Numbered from the stretch's first letter, positions 1 through 11,850 are shown. The stretch: 64,000 nucleotides of DNA from Elysia chlorotica (GCA_003991915.1 RQTK01000340.1:226908-290907), one strand, 5' to 3'. Notes: generated by a model not told the origin, from the sequence alone. Made by a program: numbers and translations.

Positions 1-85
1 TATGCGACTATACATTGTTGATTGATATATTAAATTAAGTGTGAACTGAAAGAATTGTTTCTATTAAAGCTTACTCCATTTTTGA

Positions 86-90
<5 letters not shown>

Positions 91-143
<53 letters not shown>

Positions 144-240
144 TTTCTCTCTTCCCTTCTCTCTCTCTCCCCCCCATCTCTCTCTCCCTTTATCTCTGTC
201 TCCTTCTCCCTCTCTCTCTCCCTTTATCTCTGCCTCGTCA
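91..240. repeat. (CT)n microsatellite
   Basis: A pure CT run at about 91-139 grades into an interrupted pyrimidine-rich tract. It creates a spurious Leu/Ser-rich ORF. It is the first of about fifteen long CT or GA tracts in the window. Confidence 0.97.
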
Positions 241-875
241 TCCCTCCCTATTTTTACACCATCTTCCTATCTCCACAGTCATACAGCCAAATTTCAATTT
301 TCAATTAAATAAATCTGTCGCCCTCCCAACTCCCCCTCTAGAAATCAGATAGAATATTGATCCGTGCAATGTCTCTGGGCCTGGCTGCAGAAAGAGGATA
401 TAAGATTACTCAGACAATGTGACCCAGCCATGTCCGCCCATACAGTCTGGGTGCTTACCATGTCTAGTGATGTGTCCATATATGGAATTTAAGGGTGAAC
501 ATTAGCCTAGTAAAAGTTTAGTTTAGAGAAGGCATTAATCAAACGGTCTGTTAAGGTAAATAAGAATGAGGAAAACATATATATTGTTATTCAAATCTTT
601 CTCAGCTTATTCTTATATCTGTGAAAAATTCTATTAAATATAGAGAGTATAACTTATGTAGCTTCAGGAAATTATTTAATGAGGAGATCATTAGGAAATA
701 TTTCCCCGCAGATGTATAAACTTTGAATACTTTACCAATGACTAGAGAATTCAGAAACGAGTTCACTAGATCGTTTTAAAAAATTATGCAAATAAGAAAT
801 AGTATGAAACTTGAGGATGAGGAGGGGAGGGCTACTTGGCAATACTGCATCATAACGTATTGTTTACCACTGCAC
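241..875. other. AT-rich stretch with no recognised feature
   Basis: I see no long ORF, RNA gene or repeat family here on either strand. The sequence looks like ordinary intergenic or intronic DNA. Confidence 0.5.
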
Positions 876-1005
876 TGGTCGGTGTCAGTAAAATGGGTAC
901 GACTGGGTCTAGTTATCACCGCTCTGTCTCTGAGTGGCATGGTGTAGAGTTCTTCAGAATCTTAGGGACGCAGCCTAGTTGCTCGCTAATAACTAAGACA
1001 AAATA
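876..1005 (+). mobile_element. SINE tail fragment
   Basis: The block 'gtcggtgtcagtaaaat', followed by a 'ctgtctct...ggca' segment and an 'agaatcttaggga' segment, matches the body of better-preserved SINEs at 20,425 and 26,320. The tRNA-like head with boxes A and B is missing, so this is a truncated copy. Confidence 0.45.
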
Positions 1006-1077
1006 CGAGAAGTCAAACTCAACCTAATTAATCGTTCAAAATGATACAATGCTAATGCGCTTCATACTTCTTAGTTC

Positions 1078-1334
1078 GGTTGGGGTTGGGTTGGTTTATC
1101 GTCCAACAGCAGCACTATATTGCTATATTGTGGAAGGGCCCCAAGACGGACGTCTGACAATTGTTATGTGTTGCCACACACGAGACAGGGCGGGGATACC
1201 ATGACTCCTGTCTCAGCCGGTCACATTATACTAACACCAATCCAACCAGTAGGGAACGCAATAGCCAGGATTCGAACTCGGGACCTTTTGCGTCGGAAGC
1301 CGATGTTCTACCCCTGGACCACCGCGCCCCCATA
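1078..1334 (-). mobile_element. tRNA-derived SINE, near full length
   Basis: Read on the minus strand, the element starts with a tRNA-like head holding a box A-like 'tggtccaggggtagaa' and a box B 'gagttcgaatcc', the internal promoter of RNA polymerase III. A body with 'atggtatccccgccctgtct' and 'cgtgtgtggcaacacat' follows, then a tail with 'gttggacgataaacca'. The same body recurs at 13,111-13,250 and 26,340-26,500. SINEs are non-coding and depend on LINE enzymes to move. This is one of the best-preserved copies in the window. Confidence 0.8.
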
Positions 1335-2651
1335 CTTCTCAGTAAGAATGGACTGTATTGGAACGGATTAGTCAAGATCCTCGCCTTATCTTGCCCACCT
1401 GCCCTTCTCATCCCCTTTGCCAAGTTCCTCATCAAAGGCTCGGGAATCAAAATCACACGCTAAAACTCCTCTTTAATTAAAGCGGACTGCTCTTAGAAAA
1501 TATCGACCATGAACTGTTGAGCGATGGATTAGCATGGATATTGATCTAATGTGTGTGATGAATTTCGCTGCAAAATGTTTAATTTTTTAGATGCAAGATA
1601 GCCGGCCTATCTACGACAGAGGCACCCTAGGAAATCTGTGATATAATTATTGTTAATGTTATAAAATTTGATTAATTGTTTTGATTCTGTTGGCAATGCT
1701 GTCCGTCAAACATATACATTTTCCTCAATGGCGCTTCTACCTAAAGGTACATTAACATAGCTAAAACGTTTACATCTGTATGTTAAAATATATTTATCAA
1801 TTATTTTTCCCAAACAAAGAGTCTCTGAAACCTTGTTTGCAGCTTGATCAAAAATCATAATTTAGATATTGTCATTATAGCAATGGAGTTCATGCAGAGA
1901 ATTATAGCAAAAAAGGCAACCATTTGTGTTTGTTATTGTTGTTGATGAAATTATGAAAAAAAAAACAATTCGCTCTTAACGCTCTTAGCGTCGATCTGTT
2001 TCAACGGAGAGTCAGTAAATACTCCTCAGCTCGGTTCTAGTCATTCATTATGTTTTATCATAATAAGAAAGTCGAAGTTGTTCATCTATCATTATCACAT
2101 GTTCAAATAAAAAACATTTTACTACCCACAGAAGAGAATCATAAGAACCGTATGGAGGAAACAATAGTACAAACGATATGCAATATTTTATTTTGCATAA
2201 AAAACCCTGTTAGTTTATTGTACTCTTAAAGGTTCCTCAAAAACGCCCTGGGTCTTCGTATACACATTAGTTGTTTGACGTGCTAACATGACACACGCTA
2301 AATTCCCCCGTAGCTATACCATGTTGACCTTTGTGTTTTTATTTGATCAAAAGTGTGTATGTTATGTTTTACTTGTAATTACCTTATTTTCTCTAACCAT
2401 TGAATGACCAAAGTCAGCGAAGAAAGAATGATTTTACGACTAGCGTGTCATTCATAATCGTGATTATTATCCTATTTGTTTTACGGTTCGATCACAACGT
2501 ATTTTATTAAGTACAATTTTCCGCTCGATAGTGTTTTTTCTCAATGTTTTACTCCAAAGCTGAGAAAGGCTCAATTATGTATCATTGTCTGTCCACAATT
2601 ATCGTAGCTGGCACCCGCCTCCCTGTGAACTCTGGTGAACTCAGACTGTCA

Positions 2652-2724
2652 GGCAGAGTTGTGGCGTTTATGTTAGGGCGTGGGCTTCTAAAGCAGGAGG
2701 TGTTGGTTCGAACCTCGCTCTGCC
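2652..2724 (+). other. tRNA-like 73-nt unit in a SINE
   Basis: The unit begins GGCAGAG and ends CTCTGCC, a perfect 7-bp acceptor-type pairing. It contains a box B 'ggttcgaacc' at the right distance and totals 73 nt, the length of a tRNA. The D arm and the T stem pair poorly and box A is weak, so I do not call a functional tRNA gene. It matches the arrayed units at 5,867-6,317. Confidence 0.55.
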
Positions 2725-2739
2725 CTCCTGTGAACTCTT

Positions 2740-2900
2740 GTGACCTCTAATACCAGGGAGCATGGTAGAGCTGAGGTTAGAGAGTCTGCCTCTAAACAGA
2801 AGGTGGGTTTCGTGCGTCGCTTTATAGACGGAGATTTTACCCACTGGTTGGATTGATGTGAATATCATCTGACAGGTAAGCAAGTCCCTGGTGTACCGTC
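2740..2900 (+). mobile_element. Second tRNA-like module and SINE body
   Basis: Directly after the 73-nt unit comes a second promoter-like module, 'ggtagagctgaggttagaga', with a degenerate box B 'gggtttcgtgcg' about 45 nt later. It continues into 'acccactggttggattgatg'. The arrangement suggests a dimeric tRNA-headed SINE. The matching block lies at 6,345-6,480. Confidence 0.45.
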
Positions 2901-3054
2901 TACACTATAGCGTAGCTGCCGAGGTCAGACGTTAAGAAACATCCCTTCTGCTCCACCTTAACTCTTGTGCTACAGCGCCTGGAAACGTTGAGGTTCGTGA
3001 AACTATGTCGTCTGGTAGGGATTCCCATTTCAGTTTTATTTACGGAGTTAAAAC

Positions 3055-3200
3055 TGGCGCGAGTGCAGGAGCGTTGATTTGCCAATCGGAAATATCCCTG
3101 TTCGAAACCCAGGATTGGACAAAATTTATGTGAGCGTTTGTATGCCCCCATGGTTAATTCGGTGTTAGTATAATGACACGAGAACTGGTATAGCCACAAC
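3055..3200 (+). mobile_element. SINE head fragment
   Basis: A tRNA-like head ends in a clear box B, 'ctgttcgaaaccc', near 3,105. A SINE-type linker, 'taattcggtgttagtataat', follows. An identical copy sits at 7,200-7,346 as part of the young duplication. Confidence 0.5.
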
Positions 3201-3337
3201 GTCAGTTTCGGGACCTATCCGCGAAAAAGTCTCGTAACTAACCAGCTCAGTTTCATTTAACATTGACGTGTTACATTTTAATAGAACATCGCATTCCGGC
3301 GCACGTTCCTGCCCCGCTCTGGTGACTTTAACTTCTA

Positions 3338-3490
3338 CTGCTTTGGTCGGTGTCAGGTAAATTTACCTGACTGGCTCACACATTCATAGTATCTCCAGCC
3401 TGTCTCTGTATGGCAGCCCGTAAACCTTTCAGACGTTAGTATTGGTGCCCGCCTACTATATAGTACTTACGTTACGCACTAAGAACAACT
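3338..3490 (+). mobile_element. SINE tail fragment
   Basis: 'ggtcggtgtcag', then 'cctgtctctgtatggcag' and 'cagacgttagtattgg', match the shared SINE body. The duplicate is at 7,485-7,635. No promoter boxes lie directly upstream, so it is a tail without its own head. Confidence 0.45.
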
Positions 3491-3956
3491 CATTACAAGC
3501 AGATCGTTACGGCTTTCCACATTTTTGTCTACTTTTGAAAAAAAAGACCTTAAGAACGCGCGCCAGTAAAAATTATTGTTTTGTGGTAACAATGATAATT
3601 TATCCTGATTATAAATAGAAGGTAAGAAGTGATATGATTACATAACTGAGAATTATTGGCGTAGCAGTATTTTGTCATTGAGCAGATATGTTGCTAGTGC
3701 TTGTTTGTCCGTAGTTTGTGCCATGCGTTGTAGACTTTGTAAACATAGCTGTTGCTGGACAAACAACTCGAGGTTGGCCCGTCTTAACTTGCTCGTTGTT
3801 GGACAGGAATGGTTTCCGGATTAAGACAATGTCCACACCCCTTGATCATTTAAGCATACATTGCTCAAATAATGTTTCTTTCTATGAGGCGTGATCTAAT
3901 GGTAAAATTATCAACTCAATATATGTTCCGTGACAGCCAAGTTAGAGAAAAGAGAG

Positions 3957-3958
<2 letters not shown>

Positions 3959-4001
<43 letters not shown>

Positions 4002-4080
4002 GAGAGAGATTTTGAGAGAAAGCAGAGGAATAGATAGTAAACAAACAAAAAACAGAGGAAGAGACATTGAAAGAGAGGAC
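3959..4080. repeat. (GA)n microsatellite
   Basis: A pure GA run covers about 3,960-3,998 and is followed by interrupted purine repeats. It marks one of the join points of the young duplication: at about 6,992 the duplicated sequence breaks off at this tract. Confidence 0.95.
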
Positions 4081-4360
4081 GCAGGCATATCATTTCATTC
4101 ATTGCATTAACTTTTAAATGATAAGGAACTCTTTGTTGGAGCAAAACAGGTGAGATTATAAGAGCGTCCCCAAGAGAAGGTTTTTTTTTTACGACAGCGC
4201 CTGAATAGAGGGCTTTCATCAGAAAATCTAAAAAAAAAAAAAAAACATATCAAATCCAACGATTCTAAAATTTCGAATTAGTCAGTTTTATGAAACGACC
4301 ATTGCCTAAGATCGCTAGAACAGTGAGCAAACCCGAGCTAGCTTGATGGTTTGATTTGGA

Positions 4361-4631
4361 GTGAATGTAGTCCCATTTCTGAACGTCCCAGACTTCACAC
4401 GTCCCCCTCACACGTCCCCCTCACACGTCCCAATACAGTTGAACACTTTAATATTATATACACATGTATTATTGAGACAGCCCTGTACTATATGATATGT
4501 AAAACATCGTCTAAGCCACGCATGCCACATACTAGTACTAGGACCATACAATTTAGACCGATGAAAAGATCGAAAAGTCTACAACATCGAACATTTCAAG
4601 GTTCAAGGTTCGAGGTTCAAGACTATAAAAT
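4361..4631. other. Spacer between the young duplicates
   Basis: It opens with three copies of a 13-bp 'cacacgtccccct' unit (4,397-4,432). It then runs through unremarkable sequence to a short 'ttcaagg' repeat near 4,600. No gene is visible. Confidence 0.6.
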
Positions 4632-5866
4632 TAAAATCGACCATGAACTGTTGAGCGATGGATTAGCATGGATATTGATCTAATGTGTGTGATGAATTTC
4701 GCTGCAAAATGTTTAATTTTTTAGATGCAAGATAGCCGGCCTATCTACGACAGAGGCACAATGGTAATATATAGGTGATATAATTATTGTTAATGTTATA
4801 AAATTTGATTAATTGTTTTGATTCTGTTGGCAATGCTGTCCGTCAAACATATACATTTTCCTCAATGGCGCTTCTACCTAAAGGTACATTAACATAGCTA
4901 AAACGTTTACTACGTAAAGGTACATTAACATAGCTAAAACGTTTACATCTGTATGTTAAAATATATTTATCAATTATTTTTCCCAAACAAAGAGTCTCTG
5001 AAACCTTGTTTGCAGCTTGATCAAAAATCATAATTTAGATATTGTCATTATAGCAATGGAGTTCATGCAGAGAATTATAGCAAAAAAGGCAACCATTTGT
5101 GTTTGTTATTGTTGTTGATGAAATTATGAAAAAAAAAAACAATTCGCTCTTAACGCTCTTAGCGTCGATCTGTTTCAACGGAGAGTCAGTAAATACTCCT
5201 CAGCTCGGTTCTAGTCATTCATTATGTTTTATCATAATAAGAAAGTCGAAGTTGTTCATCTATCATTATCACAGCTTCAATAAAAGACATTCTTCCATCA
5301 TCACAGGTTCAAATAAAAGACATTTTACTACCCATAGAAGACAACCATGAGAACCGTATGGGGGAAACAAATAGTAAAAACGATAGGCAATATTGTATTT
5401 TGCATTAAAAATAACCTGTTAGTTTATTGTACTCTTAAAGTTTCCTCAAAAATCGCCCTGGGTCTTCGGTATACACATTAGTTGTTTGACGTGCTAACAT
5501 GACACACGCTAAATTCCCCCGTAGCTATACCATGTTGACCTTTGTGTTTTTATTTGATCAAAAGTGTGTATGTTATGTTTTACTTGTAATTACCTTATTT
5601 TCTCTAACCATTGAATGACCAAAGTCAGCGAAGAAAGAATGATTTTACGACTAGCGTGTCATTCATAATCGTGATTATTATCCTATTTGTTTTACGGTTC
5701 GATCACAACGTATTTTATTAAGTACAATTTTCCGCTCGATAGTGTTTTTTCTCAATGTTTTACTCCAAAGCTGAGAAAGGCTCAATTATATATCATTATC
5801 TGTCCACAAATTATTATCGTAGCTGGCACCAGCCTCCCTATGAACTTTGGTGAACTCAGACTGCCA

Positions 5867-6317
5867 GGCAGTGTGGTGGCGTTTATGTTAGGGCGTGGGC
5901 TTCTAAACCAGGAGGTGTTGGTTCGAGCCTCGCTCTGCCTCCCTGTGAACTCTAGTGAACTCAGACTGTCAGGCAGAGCGGTAGCGTTTATGTTAGGGCG
6001 TGAGCTTCTAAACCAGAAGGTGTTGGTTCGAGCTTCCCTCTGCCTCCCAGTGAACTCCTGTGAACTCTGATGTCAAGGAGTATGATAGACTTGAGGTTAG
6101 AGTGTCAGCCTTTGAACTCTAGTGAACTCAGACTGTCAGGCAGAGCGGTAGCGTTTATGTTAGGGCGTGAGCTTCTAAACCAGGAGGTGTTGGTTCGTAG
6201 CCTCGCACCGCCTCCCTGTGAACTCTGGTGAACTCAGACTGTCAGGCAGAGTTGTGGCGTTTATGTTAGGGCGTGGGCTTCTAAAGCAGGAGGTGTTGGT
6301 TCGAACCTCGCTCTGCC
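5867..6317 (+). repeat. Array of four tRNA-like units
   Basis: The units are 5,867-5,939, 5,972-6,044, 6,139-6,212 and 6,245-6,317, each 73-74 nt. Each begins GGCAG(A/T)G and carries 'ggttcg' box B sequence; units 1, 2 and 4 end CTCTGCC and unit 3 has a mutated 3' end. Spacers of about 32 nt repeat 'tgaactc..gtgaactcagactg'; the third is longer. The complementary ends look like a tRNA acceptor stem. Box A and the inner arms are weak, so the array is better read as an amplified SINE head than as a tRNA gene cluster. Confidence 0.6.
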
Positions 6318-6660
6318 CTCCTGTGAACTCTTGTGACCTCTAATACCAGGGAGCATGGTAGAGCTGAGGTTAGAGAGTCTGCCTCTAAACAGAAGGTGCG
6401 GTTTCGTGCGTCGCTTTGTAGACGGAGATTTTACCCACTGGTTGGATTGATGTGAATATCATCTGACAGGTGAGCAAGTCCCTGGTGTACCGTCTGCAGT
6501 ATATGCTAGTTACTGAGGTCGGAAGTTAAAAAACATTCCTTTTGCTCTACCTTGACTCTGGTGCCAACTTTAATACGTTAAAGCGCCTGGAAACAGTGAG
6601 GTTCGTGAAGCTATGTTGTCTGGTTGGGAGTGCCATTTCATTTCCACTTACGGGGGTACA

Positions 6661-6992
6661 CAGATATGATTACATAACTGAGAATTATTGGCGTAGCAGT
6701 ATTTTGTCATTGAGCAGATATGTTGCTAGTGCTTGTTTGTCCGTAGTTTGTGCCATGCGTTGTAGACTTTGTAAACATAGCTGTTGCTGGACAAACAACT
6801 CGAGGTTGGCCCGTCTTAACTTGCTCGTTGTTGGACAGGAATGGTTTCCGGATTAAGACAATGTCCACACCCCTTGATCATTTAAGCATACATTGCTCAA
6901 ATAATGTTTCTTTCTATGAGGCGTGATCTAATGGTAAAATTATCAACTCAATATATGTTCCGTGACAGCCAAGTTAGAGAAAAGAGAGAATG
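6661..6992. repeat. Extra copy of the 3,633-3,960 segment
   Basis: The sequence from 'atatgattacataactgag' to the GA-rich 'agagaaaagagagaatg' occurs at 3,633, 6,661 and 7,779. This middle copy ends abruptly at the GA tract and switches to sequence homologous to 2,851. That is consistent with unequal exchange or slippage at the microsatellite. Confidence 0.8.
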
Positions 6993-8076
6993 AGAGAATT
7001 GATGTGAATATCATCTGACAGGTAAGCAAGTCCCTGGTGTACCGTCTACACTATAGCGTAGCTGCCGAGGTCAGACGTTAAGAAACATCCCTTCTGCTCC
7101 ACCTTAACTCTTGTGCTACAGCGCCTGGAAACGTTGAGGTTCGTGAAACTATGTCGTCTGGTAGGGATTCCCATTTCAGTTTTATTTACGGAGTTAAAAC
7201 TGGCGCGAGTGCAGGAGCGTTGATTTGCCAATCGGAAATATCCCTGTTCGAAACCCAGGATTGGACAAAATTTATGTGAGCGTTTGTATGCCCCCATGGT
7301 TAATTCGGTGTTAGTATAATGACACGAGAACTGGTATAGCCACAACGTCAGTTTCGGGACCTATCCGCGAAAAAGTCTCGTAACTAACCAGCTCAGTTTC
7401 ATTTAACATTGACGTGTTACATTTTAATAGAACATCGCATTCCGGCGCACGTTCCTGCCCCGCTCTGGTGACTTTAACTTCTACTGCTTTGGTCGGTGTC
7501 AGGTAAATTTACCTGACTGGCTCACACATTCATAGTATCTCCAGCCTGTCTCTGTATGGCAGCCCGTAAACCTTTCAGACGTTAGTATTGGTGCCCGCCT
7601 ACTATATAGTACTTACGTTACGCACTAAGAACAACTCATTACAAGCAGATCGTTACGGCTTTCCACATTTTTGTCTACTTTTGAAAAAAAAGACCTTAAG
7701 AACGCGCGCCAGTAAAAATGTATTGTTTTGTGGTAACAATGATAATTTATCCTGATTATAAATAGAAGGTAAGAAGTGATATGATTACATAACTGAGAAT
7801 TATTGGCGTAGCAGTATTTTGTCATTGAGCAGATATGTTGCTAGTGCTTGTTTGTCCGTAGTTTGTGCCATGCGTTGTAGACTTTGTAAACATAGCTGTT
7901 GCTGGACAAACAACTCGAGGTTGGCCCGTCTTAACTTGCTCGTTGTTGGACAGGAATGGTTTCCGGATTAAGACAATGTCCACACCCCTTGATCATTTAA
8001 GCATACATTGCTCAAATAATGTTTCTTTCTATGAGGCGTGATCTAATGGTAAACACAAACTATGTTCCGTGAAACA

Positions 8077-8087
8077 AGAGAGAGAAA

Positions 8088-8140
<53 letters not shown>

Positions 8141-8160
8141 GAGAGAGATTTTGAGAGAAA
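8077..8160. repeat. (GA)n microsatellite
   Basis: This is the counterpart of the 3,960 tract in the second copy, with a slightly different left border. Confidence 0.95.
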
Positions 8161-8242
8161 GCAGAGGAATAGATAGTAAACAAACAAAAAACAGAGGAAG
8201 AGACATTGAAAGAGAGGACGCAGGCATATCATTTCATTCATT

Positions 8243-8830
8243 GCATTAACTTTTAAATGATAAGGAAACTCTTTAGTTGGAGCAAAACAGGTGAGATTAT
8301 AAGAGCGTCCCCAAGAGAAGGTTTTTTTTTTACGACAGCGCCTGAATAGAGGGCTTTCATCAGAAAATCTAAAAAAAAAAAAAAAACATATCAAATCCAA
8401 CGATTCTAAAATTTCGAATTAGTCAGTTTTATGAAACGACCATTGCCTAAGATCGCTAGAACAGTGAGCAAACCCGAGCTAGCTTGATGGTTTGATTGGA
8501 GTGAATGTAGTCCCATTTCTGAACGTCCCAGACTTCACACGTCCCCCTCACACGTCCCCCTCACACGTCCCCCTCACACGTCCCCCTCACACGTCCCCCT
8601 CACACGTTGCATTAACTTTTAAATGATAAGGAAACTCTTTAGTAGGAGCAAAATAGATGAGATTATAAGAGTGCCCCAAGAGAAGGTTTTTTTTTTACGT
8701 TGGTGGTTTGATTGGAGTGAATGGAGTCCCATTTCTGAACGTCCCAGACCTCACACGTCCCCCTCACACGTCCCCCTCACACGTCCTCCTCACACGCCCC
8801 CCTCACACGTCCCCCTCACCAGCCAGGACC
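8243..8830. repeat. Local tandem duplication with 13-bp minisatellite
   Basis: The segment starting 'ttgcattaacttttaaatg' at 8,243 restarts at 8,607. Both halves contain the 13-bp 'cacacgtccccct' repeat, about five to six units at 8,536-8,606 and about five at 8,753-8,820. The second half is shortened by an internal deletion. Confidence 0.85.
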
Positions 8831-8933
8831 GGTGTTGTGTCAGGGATCCCCGGTGGTTTAGGTAACCTGGGCACGCACAGATCTAATTAGGGTGACAGCT
8901 CTACACTCCTACCCGCTCGTCAGGCGCCTCGGA

Positions 8934-9060
8934 CAAGGGTTTTCACAGAGGATAATGGCAGAGGAGGAGAAGGGAGACATATAAATACAGGAGATACAAG
9001 GGTTTTCACAGATGATAATGGGAGAGGAGGAGAAGAGAGACATACAAAATACAGGAGATA
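8934..9060. repeat. 63-bp unit, two tandem copies
   Basis: 'caagggttttcacagaggat' at 8,934 repeats at 8,997 with only a few differences over the 63-bp unit. Confidence 0.85.
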
Positions 9061-9333
9061 ATGGTGTGCAGTGGATACAAGAATGTGAAGTTGTTGTTTT
9101 TTCGGTGTGTGTCTTTTTAATTTGGTAGTTGTTGTTTTTTCTGGAATATTTTTAGAGCCGAATGGAACATGTTAACATAATTATGAAAAAAAAGTCAGAA
9201 AATATTTTTTCCAAAAAAAAATTTTTGCGATAGAGTTTGGTACTAAAAACTGTCTACATATAGCTTGGTTCCTAATTAAAAGTCTCCCAGTAGAGCTTGA
9301 AACATAAAAATAACAGTAGAGTCTATTTGAAAA

Positions 9334-9341
9334 NNNNNNNN
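9334..9341. other. Assembly gap (8 N)
   Basis: Eight undetermined bases lie immediately before the GATA repeat, so the true repeat length and left flank are uncertain. Confidence 0.98.
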
Positions 9342-9419
<78 letters not shown>

Positions 9420-9474
9420 ATAACTAGATAGATATATAGATAGACAGATATATTATATAGATAGACAGAAAGAT

Positions 9475-9515
<41 letters not shown>

Positions 9516-9530
9516 GAGAGAGAAATGGGA
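9342..9530. repeat. (GATA)n and (GA)n compound microsatellite
   Basis: A nearly perfect GATA run spans 9,342-9,417. Imperfect GATA/GACA and then a GA run follow to about 9,530. The reverse strand gives meaningless Ser/Ile/Tyr/Leu-rich ORFs. Confidence 0.97.
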
Positions 9531-9539
9531 GAGACTGGG

Positions 9540-10780
9540 AGAGACCGAGAGACTGAAAGAAAACTGGGAGATAGTAGTAGCTGTTGAGACAGTGATGACG
9601 GGGAAACAGACAATCACACACACACAGACACACAGACACACAGACACATAAGTAGATAGTGACAGAGATAAAGAGACAAAGACAATGATATAAACTAAAA
9701 ACATTACATCCTCTATTCTCACAATACTTCTACACGCAGCGTTGAAATCGACAAGAAGCCAAAACGTATTCCGTTATTAATGATGGTACACACACTTGAA
9801 ACAATTATTCGTTATTCTTTTTTCGATAATTTTTTTTCATGTTATTTTCTTTATGACAATAAAATAATTTAACCAGGCACACATTGTATCATTTATTTGT
9901 CGACATTTTTAAATAGATGAGAAGGGTACAAAAGGTGAGATTATAACAGTTGTGTAAAATGCCACAATTCATTTGTAATACACTAATTGAAAAAGTAGCA
10001 CGACAGTTCCACAATTTTCGAGCGGAGTTGTTTCAAAAGGTATGTGGTACATTTAAATTTCGTCGATTACAAGTAGGCGTCAAGAAACAAATTAAACGAT
10101 TCGCAATTTGTTTTTAGTATTATATTATTTCCTCAGCAGAGTACAACAGTGAATCAATAGGTATTAGAGACAGGTTGAAAACAATGTTCTCGATGTACTA
10201 TAATTATTATAATTATCTTCAACAGTACAAAATCATTGAAGTGGCTGTAGTTTCAAGGTAGTGTTTTCCCCCGAAATCAATGACCTTCGTGGTTACATAC
10301 AAAATTGGTGAAAGCTTCAACACTTTGTGTATACGCTAGTTTTACGGTAGTTCTAGTGAAGCCCCCATACCATACCCTATCATGTTGCTTTCTTTTCAAT
10401 GTATTTATCTCTGGTTTTATTATTGGTTACTTTTAGTTTTTCGCAATATTTAAAAATTAGCACACCCACAGACATAATGCTGTCAATTTGATGCTGTCAG
10501 ACTTTGTCGCTAAAAAGGTGATTTCAACCTCCAACTGAATGCTGTGATGGTAGTCGAAGTTAATAATTGAACGTCTTCTCTTCACACTTTAATTGTGGCC
10601 GCAATTATTGAACTTGATTCCTTCCTGCTTAGGTTCAAAAAGTAGGGGCCAAGAGAAGGAAAGGCACACCGTTAGGAGGATGGGTGGGTGATATCAGAGA
10701 TGACTACAAAGAAGGCCCACAGAGCAGGAAGGATATCCCACGTTAGAGAAGTACCTTTGATACATCGAACCAGCCAACAT
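9540..10780. other. No recognised feature
   Basis: There is a short (CA/GA)-rich stretch to about 9,660, then AT-rich sequence with no ORF, RNA gene or repeat family that I can support. Confidence 0.5.
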
Positions 10781-10784
10781 CGCG

Positions 10785-10840
10785 ATGATGATGATGATCA
10801 TGATCATGATCATGATCATGATCATGATGGTGATGATCAA
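10785..10840. repeat. (GAT)n / (CATGAT)n microsatellite
   Basis: A few GAT units pass into a repeated 'catgat' hexamer. The hexamer array contains overlapping 'atgatcat' palindromes, so it can fold on itself. Confidence 0.9.
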
Positions 10841-10974
10841 ATGATTAACATCACCACTCTCAACTTTTTTTGTGTTTGAGGCTACTAAACATTTCCCCTT
10901 AAATACACCTTAAATACATTTCTAAGTTTTAGGCCAAAAGTATTTGTTTCGCCCCCTCATTGCACTTATTGTTT

Positions 10975-11850
10975 CCGAAGTTGTTGAGCTAAATTTTCAT
11001 TACTATAATGGAATGTAAAAATATCTATTGTACACACGATTATGGCAAAAGCTACGGTTGAACTCTTCTCCCTCGGTACTCTAATTTTAATCGACATATT
11101 TTGACTGAAGCAAATAATCAATCCACCTCATAACTTCATTGACTATGGACGAAGAAATTGACCCCTGCCTCCAACTACCCCCTTTTTGATGCATTACTCT
11201 TCCTGCCTCATAGAATACATTTCTTAAATTGCAATGACCAAACCTATCATAAGATCCAGTCAACCAACAAGGCTGACCCTGAACCCCACCAGGTGTATGG
11301 AACAAATAACCTACCTCAGATTATTTCTAGTGCCGGATGCGATTTTCTGCTTGAAAGCGCGTTTTACAAAGCTTCATTACACAAATGCAAAGTCATCCAA
11401 TTCTCGCTCTTACTACGTTGATTTTGTTCGCGCGATTGACCTCACCCCAGCTACCTTGACTTTTCCATAGTGTTGAAATGACTATTTCATTACTACGATT
11501 TTGGCGAGGGCTATTGAAATCTACCCCACATTGCACTGATTGAACTATATCGCATTTCATGATTTACAATTGTCAGACTTTCACCTTGAAACCCGCCCGT
11601 TACAAGGCCTGCTTTGGCGTAAAGAAGGAAATCTAAAAACAAAACCAAAATCATTATTGTTAAACTTGTGGTGACTATTCCAATATTATATCTAGTTAAC
11701 GAAGACTGACCCTGAGCCATACAAGATGTAAAACAAAAACAACATAAAACTATCTCAGAATTATTTTCTAGTGCTGGATACGGTTTTCTTCATGGATGCG
11801 CGATTTACAAAGCTTCGTTAGACAACGCTTAAGGGAAAGCCAAACCTAGA
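10975..11850. repeat. Old tandem duplication
   Basis: The stretch 11,000-11,430 and the stretch 11,480-11,850 share diverged blocks. Examples are 'tcattactacgattttggc' against 'tcattactataatgg', 'aggctgaccctgaacc' against 'agactgaccctgagcc', and 'ttctagtgc.ggat.cg.ttt'. Divergence is high, so the event is old. No conserved reading frame runs through both halves. Confidence 0.6.

Larger units (their letters stand above)
1500..4360. repeat. Young tandem duplication, copy 1
   Basis: This block recurs at 4,632-8,606. The alignment is nearly perfect over long stretches: 2,850-3,580 matches 6,999-7,713 so closely that a 99-residue minus-strand ORF is identical in both. It carries a tRNA-like unit, SINE parts, a GA tract and a poly-purine stretch near 4,180. 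I see no gene inside. The near-identity implies a recent event or recent gene conversion. Confidence 0.9.
4632..8606. repeat. Young tandem duplication, copy 2 (rearranged)
   Basis: It matches 1,500-4,360 but is longer. It has extra local repeats (a 36-bp unit doubled near 4,880-4,950), an expanded tRNA-like array and an internal repeat of the 3,633-3,960 segment at 6,661-6,992 and again from 7,779. The part before 6,660 is visibly more diverged from copy 1 than the part after 6,999, so the block was built in at least two steps. Confidence 0.85.

Noticed and set aside
2900-3199. 99-residue minus ORF, identical at 7,046-7,345
   Set aside because: Identity reflects the recent duplication of non-coding, SINE-bearing sequence. 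The ORF covers a SINE head in reverse and has no domain.
5867-6317. Functional tRNA gene cluster
   Set aside because: D arm, anticodon stem and T stem do not pair convincingly and box A is degenerate; an amplified SINE head is more likely.
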